Positions 6,228-13,728 of a DNA stretch of 17,182 nucleotides are shown piece after piece (position 1 is the stretch's first letter; each line of letters opens with the position of its first letter). The position numbers and the translations under genes are program-made. This DNA comes from an uncultured Ignavibacteriota bacterium (GTDB lineage: Bacteria > Bacteroidota > Ignavibacteria > Tepidaquicellales > Tepidaquicellaceae). The notes beneath the pieces were generated by a model that saw only the letters and a list, made by a program, of their open reading frames with translations, was not told where the DNA came from and did not search any database. The stretch covers positions 1 to 17,182 of the forward strand of contig CALGOI010000312.1 in the NCBI GenBank assembly GCA_937959065.1. The letters are read 5' to 3'.

Positions 6228-8027
6228 ATGAAAAAGGTTTCTTTATTAATCGTTTTATTAATGGTCTCTGTTTTCCTATCGTCCTGTGGAAGACAAAAAA
6301 ACCAGGAAAATGAAAATAGTGAAGTCTCAAACATTGAGACTCCCCTGATGCCGCCGGATACATCCGGAGCAGTTCAGGGTGACTGGGTTATCCAACAAGA
6401 ACTTGCTGATGCCGAAAAATTGAATCCACTGGTTTCAAGTGACGCTACTGCTACTGAAATCACCAACTATATTTTTGAAGGGCTTGTCAGAGTGAATAGA
6501 GAAACATATGAACTTGAACCTGTAATTGCTAAAGCTTTACCGGAAGTAAGTGAGGATAAACTTACTTACACTTTTGATCTTAAAGAAAATGTTACTTTCT
6601 CCGACGGTTCCCCTCTAACCGGTGAAGATATTATTTTTACTTTAAAGATAATTAAAAATCCATTCACAGATGCTCAATCATTAAGAAATTATTTTCTTGA
6701 TATGCAAAAAGCGGAATTAGTCGATGGCAATCCATTTAAAGTAAGATTTACAATGGCTAAACCATACTTTAAAACAGATTATTCATTTGAGGACTTAAAA
6801 ATTGTACCTAAACACATTCTAAATAAAAACGGACTCGCTGATAAGTTCACATTTGAAGACCTAAACCAGGCTTCTCTATCACCGGACCCAAAGAAATTTG
6901 CTGACATGCAGGTCTTTGCAGATTTTATAAACTCACAAGAGGTTTCCAGAGATCCAAAGTACGTAATCGGCAGCGGGCCTTACAAACTTGATAAATGGGT
7001 AACTGGTCAATCAATAACTCTTGTTAGAAACGAAAACTACTGGGATAAAGTAAATATTCCTCAGTACCCAAATAAATTGATATTTAAAACAATCCAGGAT
7101 CAGACTGCAGCTATTACAGCTTTAAAAAATGGTGAAATTGATAATATGAATGTAATTAAGAACGATGATTTTGTTGAAGCTCTCAAAAATCCTGAAGATT
7201 TTAAACTTAAGAAATATCTTGTTGGAAGGCCAACATATGCCTATATTGCCTGGAACCAAAAAAGCCCCCTTTTCTCCGATAAAAAAGTTAGATTGGCACT
7301 ATCTCATTTAGTAGACAGGAAAACTATTATCGATAAATTATTATATGGGCTTGCTGTTCCTATTCAATCACATATTTACTATAAAAGTGATGAGCTAAAT
7401 TCCAACCTTGGACCAATAGAGTATGACCCTGAAAAAGCAAAGCAATTACTTAAAGAAGCAGGTTGGGAAGATACAAATGGTGATGGTATTCTTGATAAAA
7501 TGATAAATGGTAAAAGAGTAGATTTCAAGTTTACATTTACTAACAATCAGAACCCTCAAAGAAAACAAATAGTATTAATTATTATTGATGCATTGAAAAA
7601 AGTTGGGATTCAGGCTGATATACAGGACTACGAATGGTCGGTTTTCCTTGACAAACAATCAAAACATGAATACGATGCAACATATGGAGGCTGGGTGTTA
7701 GGAGACGGACCATCTGATCCATACCAGATCTTCCATTCATCACAGGCAAATGACGAAGGGAGTAATTATATAAGCTACAGCAACCCTGAAAGCGATAAAA
7801 TTATCGAACAACTAAGAGTAGAATTTGATCCTGAAAAAAGAAAAGAGCTTATTTTGAAATGGCAGGAAATTATTTACGAAGACCAGCCTTATACTTTTTT
7901 ATGGTCACCGGTCAGCAAGTATGCAACTAGTGAAAGATATCGTAATACAAGATGGTATGCACATTCTTACCCGCATAAAAGTAATGAATGGTGGACTACT
8001 GCATCCGACAGGAAATACAAAGAGTAA
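6228..8027 (+). CDS. Peptide-type ABC transporter substrate-binding lipoprotein (SBP_bac_5 family)
   Basis: The N-terminus is a lipoprotein signal peptide (MKKVSLLIVLLMVSVF) with lipobox LSSC and acylated Cys20, so the protein is anchored to a membrane. It has the SBP_bac_5 (DppA/OppA) pattern: ITNYIFEGLVRVN around 78-90, then LTYTFDLKENVTFSDGSP and LTGEDIIFTLK (112-140). Further on are GSGPYKLDKW, KVRLALSHLVDRKTII and LLKEAGWEDTNGDGILDK. Its 599 residues are typical of the larger members. Such proteins bind oligopeptides, nickel, glycosides or similar ligands, and the ligand here cannot be read from the sequence. An AAGGAA about eight bases before the ATG is a moderate ribosome binding site, better than most in this window. 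Two permease genes follow directly (25-base gap), but no ATPase genes follow. Confidence 0.93.
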   Translation: MKKVSLLIVLLMVSVFLSSCGRQKNQENENSEVSNIETPLMPPDTSGAVQGDWVIQQELADAEKLNPLVSSDATATEITNYIFEGLVRVNRETYELEPVIAKALPEVSEDKLTYTFDLKENVTFSDGSPLTGEDIIFTLKIIKNPFTDAQSLRNYFLDMQKAELVDGNPFKVRFTMAKPYFKTDYSFEDLKIVPKHILNKNGLADKFTFEDLNQASLSPDPKKFADMQVFADFINSQEVSRDPKYVIGSGPYKLDKWVTGQSITLVRNENYWDKVNIPQYPNKLIFKTIQDQTAAITALKNGEIDNMNVIKNDDFVEALKNPEDFKLKKYLVGRPTYAYIAWNQKSPLFSDKKVRLALSHLVDRKTIIDKLLYGLAVPIQSHIYYKSDELNSNLGPIEYDPEKAKQLLKEAGWEDTNGDGILDKMINGKRVDFKFTFTNNQNPQRKQIVLIIIDALKKVGIQADIQDYEWSVFLDKQSKHEYDATYGGWVLGDGPSDPYQIFHSSQANDEGSNYISYSNPESDKIIEQLRVEFDPEKRKELILKWQEIIYEDQPYTFLWSPVSKYATSERYRNTRWYAHSYPHKSNEWWTTASDRKYKE

Positions 8028-8052
8028 TTTAAAATAAACATTAACCTTTTAA

Positions 8053-9072
8053 ATGGGAACATACGTCTTAAAAAGGGTTTTACTGTTCATCCCAACTTTT
8101 ATTGTAATTACGATAATTACTTTCCTTATTTGCAGGTTAGCCCCCGGTGACCCGGTAGAAATGAAAGTAGGTGGTAATACTCAGGAAGGCATGTCTGCCA
8201 CCGGCAAGAATGTTATTAACGAACAGGCTAAAAAATTCTATAGGGAAAAATTCGGGCTGGATAAGTCCCTCCCTATGCAGTATATCATATGGATGGGAAA
8301 CATGATGCAGGGAGATTTTGGGAATTCATTTAAAGACGACAGACCGGTAATTGATAAAATAATTGAGCGGCTGCCTGTTTCAATTAGTTTACAGCTTGCT
8401 TCTTTTATTATTATTTATTCAATAGCCATTCCACTCGGTATTTTGAGTGCAGTAAAACAAAATTCATTTGCCGATAAATCATCAACCGTAATTTTGTTTA
8501 TTCTTTATTCATTACCCAATTTCTGGGTAGCAACTCTGGCTATTGTATTCCTGGCTAATTCTGAATATATAAAAATTTTTCCCACCTCTGGTATTCAGTC
8601 CCTGACATATGATTATATGAGCTTTTTTGGGAAAATCTGGGATCGCATCTGGCATTTTATACTGCCGGTTACAGTATTGAGTTTGGGCAGTTTCGCATTT
8701 CTTTCTAAGCAAATGAGAAGTTCAATGCTTGAGGTTATAAGACAGGATTACATAAGAACCGCAAAGGCAAAAGGATTATCTGACAGAAAAGTAATTTATA
8801 AACATGCTTTAAGAAATTCATTGATCCCGATATTAACTATTTTGGCAGGTATTTTACCGGCTATGGTCGGAGGAAGTTTTATTATTGAAACTATTTTCTC
8901 TATTCCCGGAATTGGATAACTTGGAATTCAGGCAATATATGACAGGGATTACCCCTTAATAATGGCACTCCTGGCAATTGTGTCCGTTTTAACTGTTGTA
9001 GGAATTTTAATTGCCGATATACTATATGCAGTGGTTGACCCAAGAATTGCATTCAATAAAAAATCATCGTAA
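8053..9072 (+). pseudogene. DppB/OppB-type ABC transporter permease interrupted by an in-frame TAA
   Basis: The reading frame gives a typical DppB-class permease: RVLLFIPTFIVITIITFLI as first membrane helix, LAPGDPVEMKVGG, YREKFGLDKSLPMQYIIWM, and the cytoplasmic EAA loop YIRTAKAKGLSDRKVIYKHA at 233-252. It runs to FSIPGIG at residue 288, where a TAA (8917-8919) ends it. After the stop the same frame continues without any shift as LGIQAIYDRDYPLIMALLAI, with a last membrane helix and the usual ending VVDPRIAFNKKSS, to a second TAA at 9070-9072. The full frame is 339 sense codons plus the stops, normal for the family. A single base change is thus enough to explain the break: a recent nonsense mutation, a sequencing error, or much less likely readthrough. 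The 288-residue product (8053-8919) would lack the last helix and probably could not form a working transporter. The gene lies between the binding-protein gene and the second permease. Confidence 0.85.
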
Positions 9073-9084
9073 AAAAGTTTAATA

Positions 9085-10203
9085 ATGCCGGATAATAACC
9101 CAACTGAAATTCACGAAAGGACAGATATTCCGCAATCCGAAAAGGATGTTCTTGAGAAAAAGAAGAAAGAATATCATAAACAGGACCAAGGCGGTGATTC
9201 CTATACACAACTGGTAAAAAAGCAGTTCAAGAAAAATAAACTCGCGGTATTCTCTGTTTATGTTGTAATTTTTCTAATAGTAGTAGCTATCCTGGCTGAT
9301 TTTCTTTCGTATGCCAAACCACTTTACGTGGAATATAATAACGAAACTTATTTCCCTGTTTTTAAAGATTATATGGTAGATTTAGGATTAACTAAATGGG
9401 ATCCCCCGGAATTGTACAACGTTGACTGGAAAGACCTGGATGATGCGGGTAAATTGCAGTCAGTGGTTTGGGCTCCTGTTCCATATGGACCAAATGAAAT
9501 TGACTTAACCGCTCGCCTGATGAGTCCTGGTGGCGACCATTATCTGGGAACTGACGGAATTGGCAGAGATTTGTTAGCTGGTCTAATTCATGGCTCAAGG
9601 ATTTCTCTTTCGGTAGGTATTGTTGCAGCAGGAATTGCAGTTATTATAGGTATTGTACTTGGTGCTCTGGCCGGTTATTATGGTGGGACAGTAGATATTA
9701 TTATATCAAGGTTTATTGAAATTATGCTCAATTTCCCTGTATTCTTTCTTATAATTGTAATTGTTGCTATTTATGGTTCTAGTATATGGTATGTAATGTT
9801 TGCAATTGGTCTTACTACCTGGACTACAGAAGCAAGGTTGATTAGGGGTGAAATTCTTAAAGTACGAAATATGGAGTATATCCTGGCAGCAAACTCAGTG
9901 GGATTACCAAATAGTAAAATTATTTTTAGGCATGTTCTTCCGAACTCAATCGCCCCAGTGCTGGTTTCTGGAGCTTTTGCAATTGCTGGAGCTATAATTC
10001 TTGAGGCTGGTTTAAGTTTTTTGGGAGTAGGAGTAAGTGCTACAACAGTTACATGGGGATCGCTTGTAAATGAGGGCAGAACCGCCACAGATGCGTGGTG
10101 GCTAGCTATATTTCCAGGATTGATGATCTTTATTGCTGTTGTGTCATATAATCTAATAGGAGAAGGTCTGAGAGATGCTCTGGATCCGCGCTTAAAAGAT
10201 TAA
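9085..10203 (+). CDS. DppC/YejE-type ABC transporter permease
   Basis: This 372-residue inner-membrane permease is intact. A long polar N-terminus (about 1-50) precedes the first helix (KLAVFSVYVVIFLIVVAILA). A loop of about 75 residues outside the membrane follows. It includes KPLYVEYNNETYFPVFKDY (78-96), which resembles the 'PLLVxYxGxxYFP' stretch of YejE, the microcin C-type permease. The conserved DppC core begins at HYLGTDGIGRDLL (152-164). The EAA loop is YILAANSVGLPNSKIIFRHV (265-284), followed by LEAGLSFLGVGVS and the ending GEGLRDALDPRLKD. It would pair with the upstream permease, which is broken, and with ATPases that are not in the window. The start is the ATG 12 bases after the second stop of the preceding frame. 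Confidence 0.93.
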   Translation: MPDNNPTEIHERTDIPQSEKDVLEKKKKEYHKQDQGGDSYTQLVKKQFKKNKLAVFSVYVVIFLIVVAILADFLSYAKPLYVEYNNETYFPVFKDYMVDLGLTKWDPPELYNVDWKDLDDAGKLQSVVWAPVPYGPNEIDLTARLMSPGGDHYLGTDGIGRDLLAGLIHGSRISLSVGIVAAGIAVIIGIVLGALAGYYGGTVDIIISRFIEIMLNFPVFFLIIVIVAIYGSSIWYVMFAIGLTTWTTEARLIRGEILKVRNMEYILAANSVGLPNSKIIFRHVLPNSIAPVLVSGAFAIAGAIILEAGLSFLGVGVSATTVTWGSLVNEGRTATDAWWLAIFPGLMIFIAVVSYNLIGEGLRDALDPRLKD

Positions 10204-10211
10204 AAAAACGA

Positions 10212-10242
10212 TTGACAACGTCGGGAACTTATTTTATATTTG
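10212..10242 (+). promoter_or_regulatory. Strong candidate promoter for the DUF2795 gene
   Basis: TTGACA at 10212-10217, a 17-base spacer and TATATTTG at 10235-10242 fit both the classic sigma-70 layout (TTGACA-N17-TATATT) and the Bacteroidota TAnnTTTG -7 element. It begins eight bases after the permease stop and gives a predicted start near 10249, with a leader of about 65 bases. It is the best promoter-like sequence in the window. Confidence 0.65.
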
Positions 10243-10256
10243 TTGTCTTAAATCAT

Positions 10257-10273
10257 TATAAGTAATACTTATA
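10257..10273 (+). repeat. Inverted repeat in the DUF2795 leader
   Basis: TATAAGT, three bases, then ACTTATA form a perfect seven-base inverted repeat just after the predicted transcription start. AGTAATA occurs twice in this leader (10261-10267 and 10276-10282). It could be a 5' hairpin that stabilises the message or an operator. AT-rich palindromes are common by chance. Confidence 0.3.
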
Positions 10274-10300
10274 TTAAGTAATATTAAATTTTTTATACTG

Positions 10301-10306
10301 AAGGAG
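10301..10306 (+). promoter_or_regulatory. Ribosome binding site of the DUF2795 gene
   Basis: AAGGAG lies seven bases before the ATG at 10314. It is the only near-consensus Shine-Dalgarno sequence I found in front of a gene in this window, where most genes have none. Together with the promoter it suggests high expression. Confidence 0.75.
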
Positions 10307-10313
10307 AAAATCA

Positions 10314-10541
10314 ATGGTTTGGACATTGGAGCTGGCATCTTACCTCGATGATGCACCATGGCCTGCAAATAAAGAAGAATTGATAGATTACGCAATTAGA
10401 ACTGGTGCACCTAAGGAGGTCATCGAGAATTTAGACGACCTTGAAGACTCAGATGAACCATATGAAAGCATTGAAGAGATATGGCTTGATTATCCCACTG
10501 ATGAAGATTTCTTTTATGATGAAGAAAGCAAGGACTTTTAG
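10314..10541 (+). CDS. DUF2795 domain-containing small acidic protein
   Basis: This 75-residue protein is very acidic, with over a quarter Asp and Glu. It begins MVWTLELASYLDDAPWPANK, continues ELIDYAIRTGAPKEVIENL, and ends with YESIEEIWLDYPTDEDFFYD. This closely fits the DUF2795 form common in Bacteroidota, where a helical N-terminal part is followed by an acidic 'IEEIWPDYPTDEDF' end. No transmembrane segment or signal peptide is present, so it is cytoplasmic. The family has no firm function. Nothing in the sequence shows an enzyme site, and a small helical adaptor or nucleic-acid mimic would be speculation. It stands alone between its own promoter and terminator, with a strong ribosome binding site, which suggests an abundant product. 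Confidence 0.9.
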   Translation: MVWTLELASYLDDAPWPANKEELIDYAIRTGAPKEVIENLDDLEDSDEPYESIEEIWLDYPTDEDFFYDEESKDF

Positions 10542-10565
10542 ATTTCTAATTTTTTAAACACTATA

Positions 10566-10602
10566 AAGACCCTGCAGTCTCATCTGCCGGGTCTTGTTTT
10601 TT
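10566..10602 (+). terminator. Intrinsic terminator after the DUF2795 gene
   Basis: AAGACCC pairs with GGGTCTT, and inside these GCAG pairs with CTGC around a six-base loop (TCTCAT). Single unpaired bases (T and C) oppose each other between the two stems. One G and then six T follow. This is a stable GC-rich hairpin with a U tract in otherwise AT-rich DNA, 25 bases after the stop codon. Confidence 0.88.
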
Positions 10603-10615
10603 ATCTAAGATAACC

Positions 10616-12634
10616 ATGAAAATTTTCTTTCTTCTAATTCTTTATTGCTTGTTATTACCATCGATATCGTTCTCCCAGGATAACGAAGATGAAGAAGAAA
10701 TGCCCGACCTTACATGGCAAGTTTCCGATATCAAATTCTCTTTCAAAAAAACTAAATCATTTAAAGATGAGGAGCTTAGCAATATTATTGCTGCTACTCC
10801 GGGATCCGACCTGAATATTAATACTATCATCAATGATGTTATTACCCTAAAGAAGTTTTACTTTGATAACGGGTTCTTTAACGCAATTATTGATACCGTA
10901 TTAAATTATAATTATAATGACCGGGAAGTGGTCATCGTTTATACTATCATTGAAAACGAAAGAAGCCGAATCAACTCTCTAGTGTATTCCGGACTAGATT
11001 CAATACCGGGTTCATTGAATGATTCCATTTTTGGACGTACTGCACAAATTTCTCCCGGGGAATTTTATTCAAGGGCTAAAATAAACCTGGAGATTGCTAG
11101 AATTCTAAATATCCTTCAGAATAACGGATATGCATACGCGAAAAAACAAGAAGTGAAAGTAGCTAACATTTTTTCCACTAATCCTAATATTGCGAATAAG
11201 GTCGATATTGAAATGTTCTTCAATACGGGGAATCTTTATTATTTTGGGAATACAAATGTAAAAATATCTAAGAATAAATATGATATAACTCAAAGCTATA
11301 TCAAAAGAAATCTAGAATACAAAGAAGGAGATATCTACAGCAGGAGAAAAATTGAAAGTTCCCAAAGAAAGATCCTATCCAACGCAATTGTAGAATCTGC
11401 TGCATTTAATATTGACAGTAATAGCTCGGGTGATAACCTGGATATAAATGTTAACATTTCAATAAGGAACAAATATGAAGTAACTCCCGAAATTCTTGGA
11501 TACCAGATTGATAACAGATTCTATGGAGGCCTAGGAGTCTCCTTCTATGACAGGTTCTTCTTAAGCGGGAGTAGAGTATTTAATGTTTCACTCAGAGCAC
11601 TTGCTAATTCAGTAGCTTACAACCGGCTGGAAAATACTGCCCAGGTATCAGAATCTTATTTGTTTGGAAATCCTAATTTAGCTGGAAATCTAAGATTTGA
11701 TCTAAATTTTTTAAACTTAGATACAATAAATGCAATTGAAGTATCAGGAAAGGCAAGCGTTACTTATGATCTTCCTACTTTTACTTACATTAATAGGCTG
11801 CTCTTTTCTTCGGAAGTCACAGATCAAAATGTTACTGTTGAACTCCCTTCCCTTAATAATGCTAAGGGCAAACAAAGAACACTTATTTCAACTCTAAGCG
11901 CTTCAGCTCTTCATCTTGGAGTTGATGACCAGGTTTTCCCGACCAGAGGTCTTAATCAAACTTTTACTGCGCAGGAAGGTGGGCTGATCGGAAGACTTTT
12001 TGAGAGTCTTTTTGATGTAAATGTTTATAAGTTTGCAAAGTTCACCGTTTCAAATGATCTATTTTTTAATTTTTCAAGTAATCCTCAATCAACATCTGTT
12101 CTCGGCACAAAACTTGATCTTGGTATTCTTATAGAGACAGGTGATAACCCCGAAGAACTTATTGTTGATTCAACTTCAAGTGAATTATCTGTTACAATAT
12201 TCCAGGCACCTATTGACCTGCTATTCACGGCAGGAGGAAGTACTAATAACAGAGGATGGCGAGCAAATACGCTAGGATTTGTCCCTAATCAGGAACAGGG
12301 GGGTAAATTTTCTATAGACGGTTCAATTGAACATCGTCTTAGACCATTTATAAATTCGGATAATCAATTAATTAAAGATCTCGGATTTGTTTATTTTTTG
12401 GATTATGGAAACGTTTGGGAAAATGTAAGTGATTTCAAAATAAATCAAATAGCAATGTCTACAGGATTTGGAATTAGATATTATACAATAATAGGCGCTG
12501 TCCGGTTGGATCTCGGTCTAAAACTGTATGACCCTAATCCCGGTCCGGTAGGAGTTACAAAATGGATTTTCCAGAGTGGAGCAAACCTTAACGATAAATA
12601 TAATATCCAATTTGGGTTGGGGAACACTTTCTAA
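10616..12634 (+). CDS. Outer-membrane protein of the BamA/TamA (Omp85) family
   Basis: A signal peptide (MKIFFLLILYCLLLPSISFS, cut before Gln21) is followed by an acidic stretch and then POTRA-like domains. The first POTRA runs about 35-115, including SFKDEELSNIIAATPGS. The second runs about 117-205 and the third about 207-285, with RNLEYKEGDIYSRRKIESSQ. The C-terminal half, from about 290, is a 16-strand-type barrel. It shows FPTRGLNQTF (441-450), the loop-6 motif GGSTNNRGWR (540-549, with Arg546-Gly547 of the family's RGF/Y signature) and a terminal phenylalanine after GLGN. These proteins fold or insert beta-barrel proteins, or move proteins and surface molecules across the outer membrane. 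With three POTRAs rather than five, it is more likely a TamA-like or accessory paralogue than the essential BamA, but this is inference. Its stop overlaps the holB start by one base (TAATG). A terminator lies 13 bases before its ATG. Confidence 0.88.
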   Translation: MKIFFLLILYCLLLPSISFSQDNEDEEEMPDLTWQVSDIKFSFKKTKSFKDEELSNIIAATPGSDLNINTIINDVITLKKFYFDNGFFNAIIDTVLNYNYNDREVVIVYTIIENERSRINSLVYSGLDSIPGSLNDSIFGRTAQISPGEFYSRAKINLEIARILNILQNNGYAYAKKQEVKVANIFSTNPNIANKVDIEMFFNTGNLYYFGNTNVKISKNKYDITQSYIKRNLEYKEGDIYSRRKIESSQRKILSNAIVESAAFNIDSNSSGDNLDINVNISIRNKYEVTPEILGYQIDNRFYGGLGVSFYDRFFLSGSRVFNVSLRALANSVAYNRLENTAQVSESYLFGNPNLAGNLRFDLNFLNLDTINAIEVSGKASVTYDLPTFTYINRLLFSSEVTDQNVTVELPSLNNAKGKQRTLISTLSASALHLGVDDQVFPTRGLNQTFTAQEGGLIGRLFESLFDVNVYKFAKFTVSNDLFFNFSSNPQSTSVLGTKLDLGILIETGDNPEELIVDSTSSELSVTIFQAPIDLLFTAGGSTNNRGWRANTLGFVPNQEQGGKFSIDGSIEHRLRPFINSDNQLIKDLGFVYFLDYGNVWENVSDFKINQIAMSTGFGIRYYTIIGAVRLDLGLKLYDPNPGPVGVTKWIFQSGANLNDKYNIQFGLGNTF

Positions 12635-13728
12635 TGTTTAACAATGTAATTGGGCAACAACGTGTAAAAAAGATCCTCACTAATATTCATAAAAGTGAGA
12701 GACTATCCCATGCTTACATCTTCCATGGTAAGGAAGGAATCGGAAAAGATGCTATGGCAATTGAGTTTTCTCGTTTAATTAATAACGAAAGTCCTGAAAC
12801 AAATATTTTCCATACTGAATATTTTAACTTTATAACTTCCCTGCCGGCTGGTACCGGAGATGCCGGTGAGAATAGTGACCCCCTGCTCGGACTTGACAAA
12901 AAAGACTTTGATGTTTATAGGTCTGAAATGGAAAACAAATCTGAGGACTTTTACCATAAAATTAATATACCCAAAGCAAATAATATCCGGATTGACAGCA
13001 TTAGGTTTATAAAAAGAAAAATCTACCTTACAGGCCGGGAAAACAAAAAGAAGATCTATGTAATATCAGATGCAGATAAAATGAGCCAGGAAAGCGCTAA
13101 TGCACTATTGAAAATTCTTGAAGAGCCACCTAAGAATTCCTTGCTTATTTTAACGACTTCGCGGATTAATTCACTACTTCCAACAATAATAGGAAGATGT
13201 CAGCTAATAAAATTCGATGATATCTCACTTGACGATTTAACGAACTATATCAACAAAACTTTTAATGAAATCTCAAGTGAAGAGGCTGCCCTCTATGCTT
13301 CTCTTTCAGACGGTAGTATATCAGCATGTAACGCTTTAATCGAGAATGATACACTTGAATTCAGAGAAAGTATGTTAAACTTATTGGCCGCGGCACTTTC
13401 TGGAAGATCACTATTACTGGGAGATGAAATAGACTATATTATTTCAATGAAAAGCAAAAGCGCATTGAAGCAATACCTTTCAATAATGTTGTTATGGTTT
13501 TCCGACCTGGTATTGAGAGACTCGGGTTCTGTTGATTTTATTGCAAACAAAGATAAGATAGATAGATTGGATAAATTTAATTCAAAATTTGAATTTGATT
13601 ATTACGATGTGATATTAAGTATTGAAGATGCAATTCGTGAAATTGATATGAACGTAAATCAGGAGTTGATATTATTTAATCTTATTTACAAGCTTAAAGC
13701 AATAATAAATCCGCTTAAAACCGGATAA
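12634..13728 (+). CDS. holB: DNA polymerase III delta' subunit (clamp loader)
   Basis: This AAA+ protein of 364 residues has the delta' pattern. It opens with FNNVIGQQRVKKILTNIHKS and LSHAYIFHGKEGIGKDAMA (P-loop-like GKEGIGKD, 32-39). Then come IYVISDADKMSQESANALLK and ILEEPPKNSLLILTTS (141-176), and LLPTIIGRCQLIKF (181-194), the usual 'T(I)xSRCQ' box with GRC in place of SRC. The zinc-binding cysteine cluster of many delta'/DnaX proteins is missing. A glycine- and acid-rich insert occupies that place (about 60-112, ending NIPKANNIRIDSIR). A DnaX-like identity is less likely, as the protein is short and lacks the cysteines. It starts inside the stop of the preceding gene and ends by overlapping the convergent lipoprotein gene by 14 bases. 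Confidence 0.9.
   Translation: MFNNVIGQQRVKKILTNIHKSERLSHAYIFHGKEGIGKDAMAIEFSRLINNESPETNIFHTEYFNFITSLPAGTGDAGENSDPLLGLDKKDFDVYRSEMENKSEDFYHKINIPKANNIRIDSIRFIKRKIYLTGRENKKKIYVISDADKMSQESANALLKILEEPPKNSLLILTTSRINSLLPTIIGRCQLIKFDDISLDDLTNYINKTFNEISSEEAALYASLSDGSISACNALIENDTLEFRESMLNLLAAALSGRSLLLGDEIDYIISMKSKSALKQYLSIMLLWFSDLVLRDSGSVDFIANKDKIDRLDKFNSKFEFDYYDVILSIEDAIREIDMNVNQELILFNLIYKLKAIINPLKTG

Noticed and set aside
6110..6334. Minus-strand open frame across the hprK end and the lipoprotein signal
   Set aside because: Low-complexity Phe/Leu/Tyr product that overlaps two real genes; no support.
9771..10088. Minus-strand 105-codon open frame opposite the second permease
   Set aside because: It is antisense to the conserved EAA-loop region and its composition follows from the permease codons.
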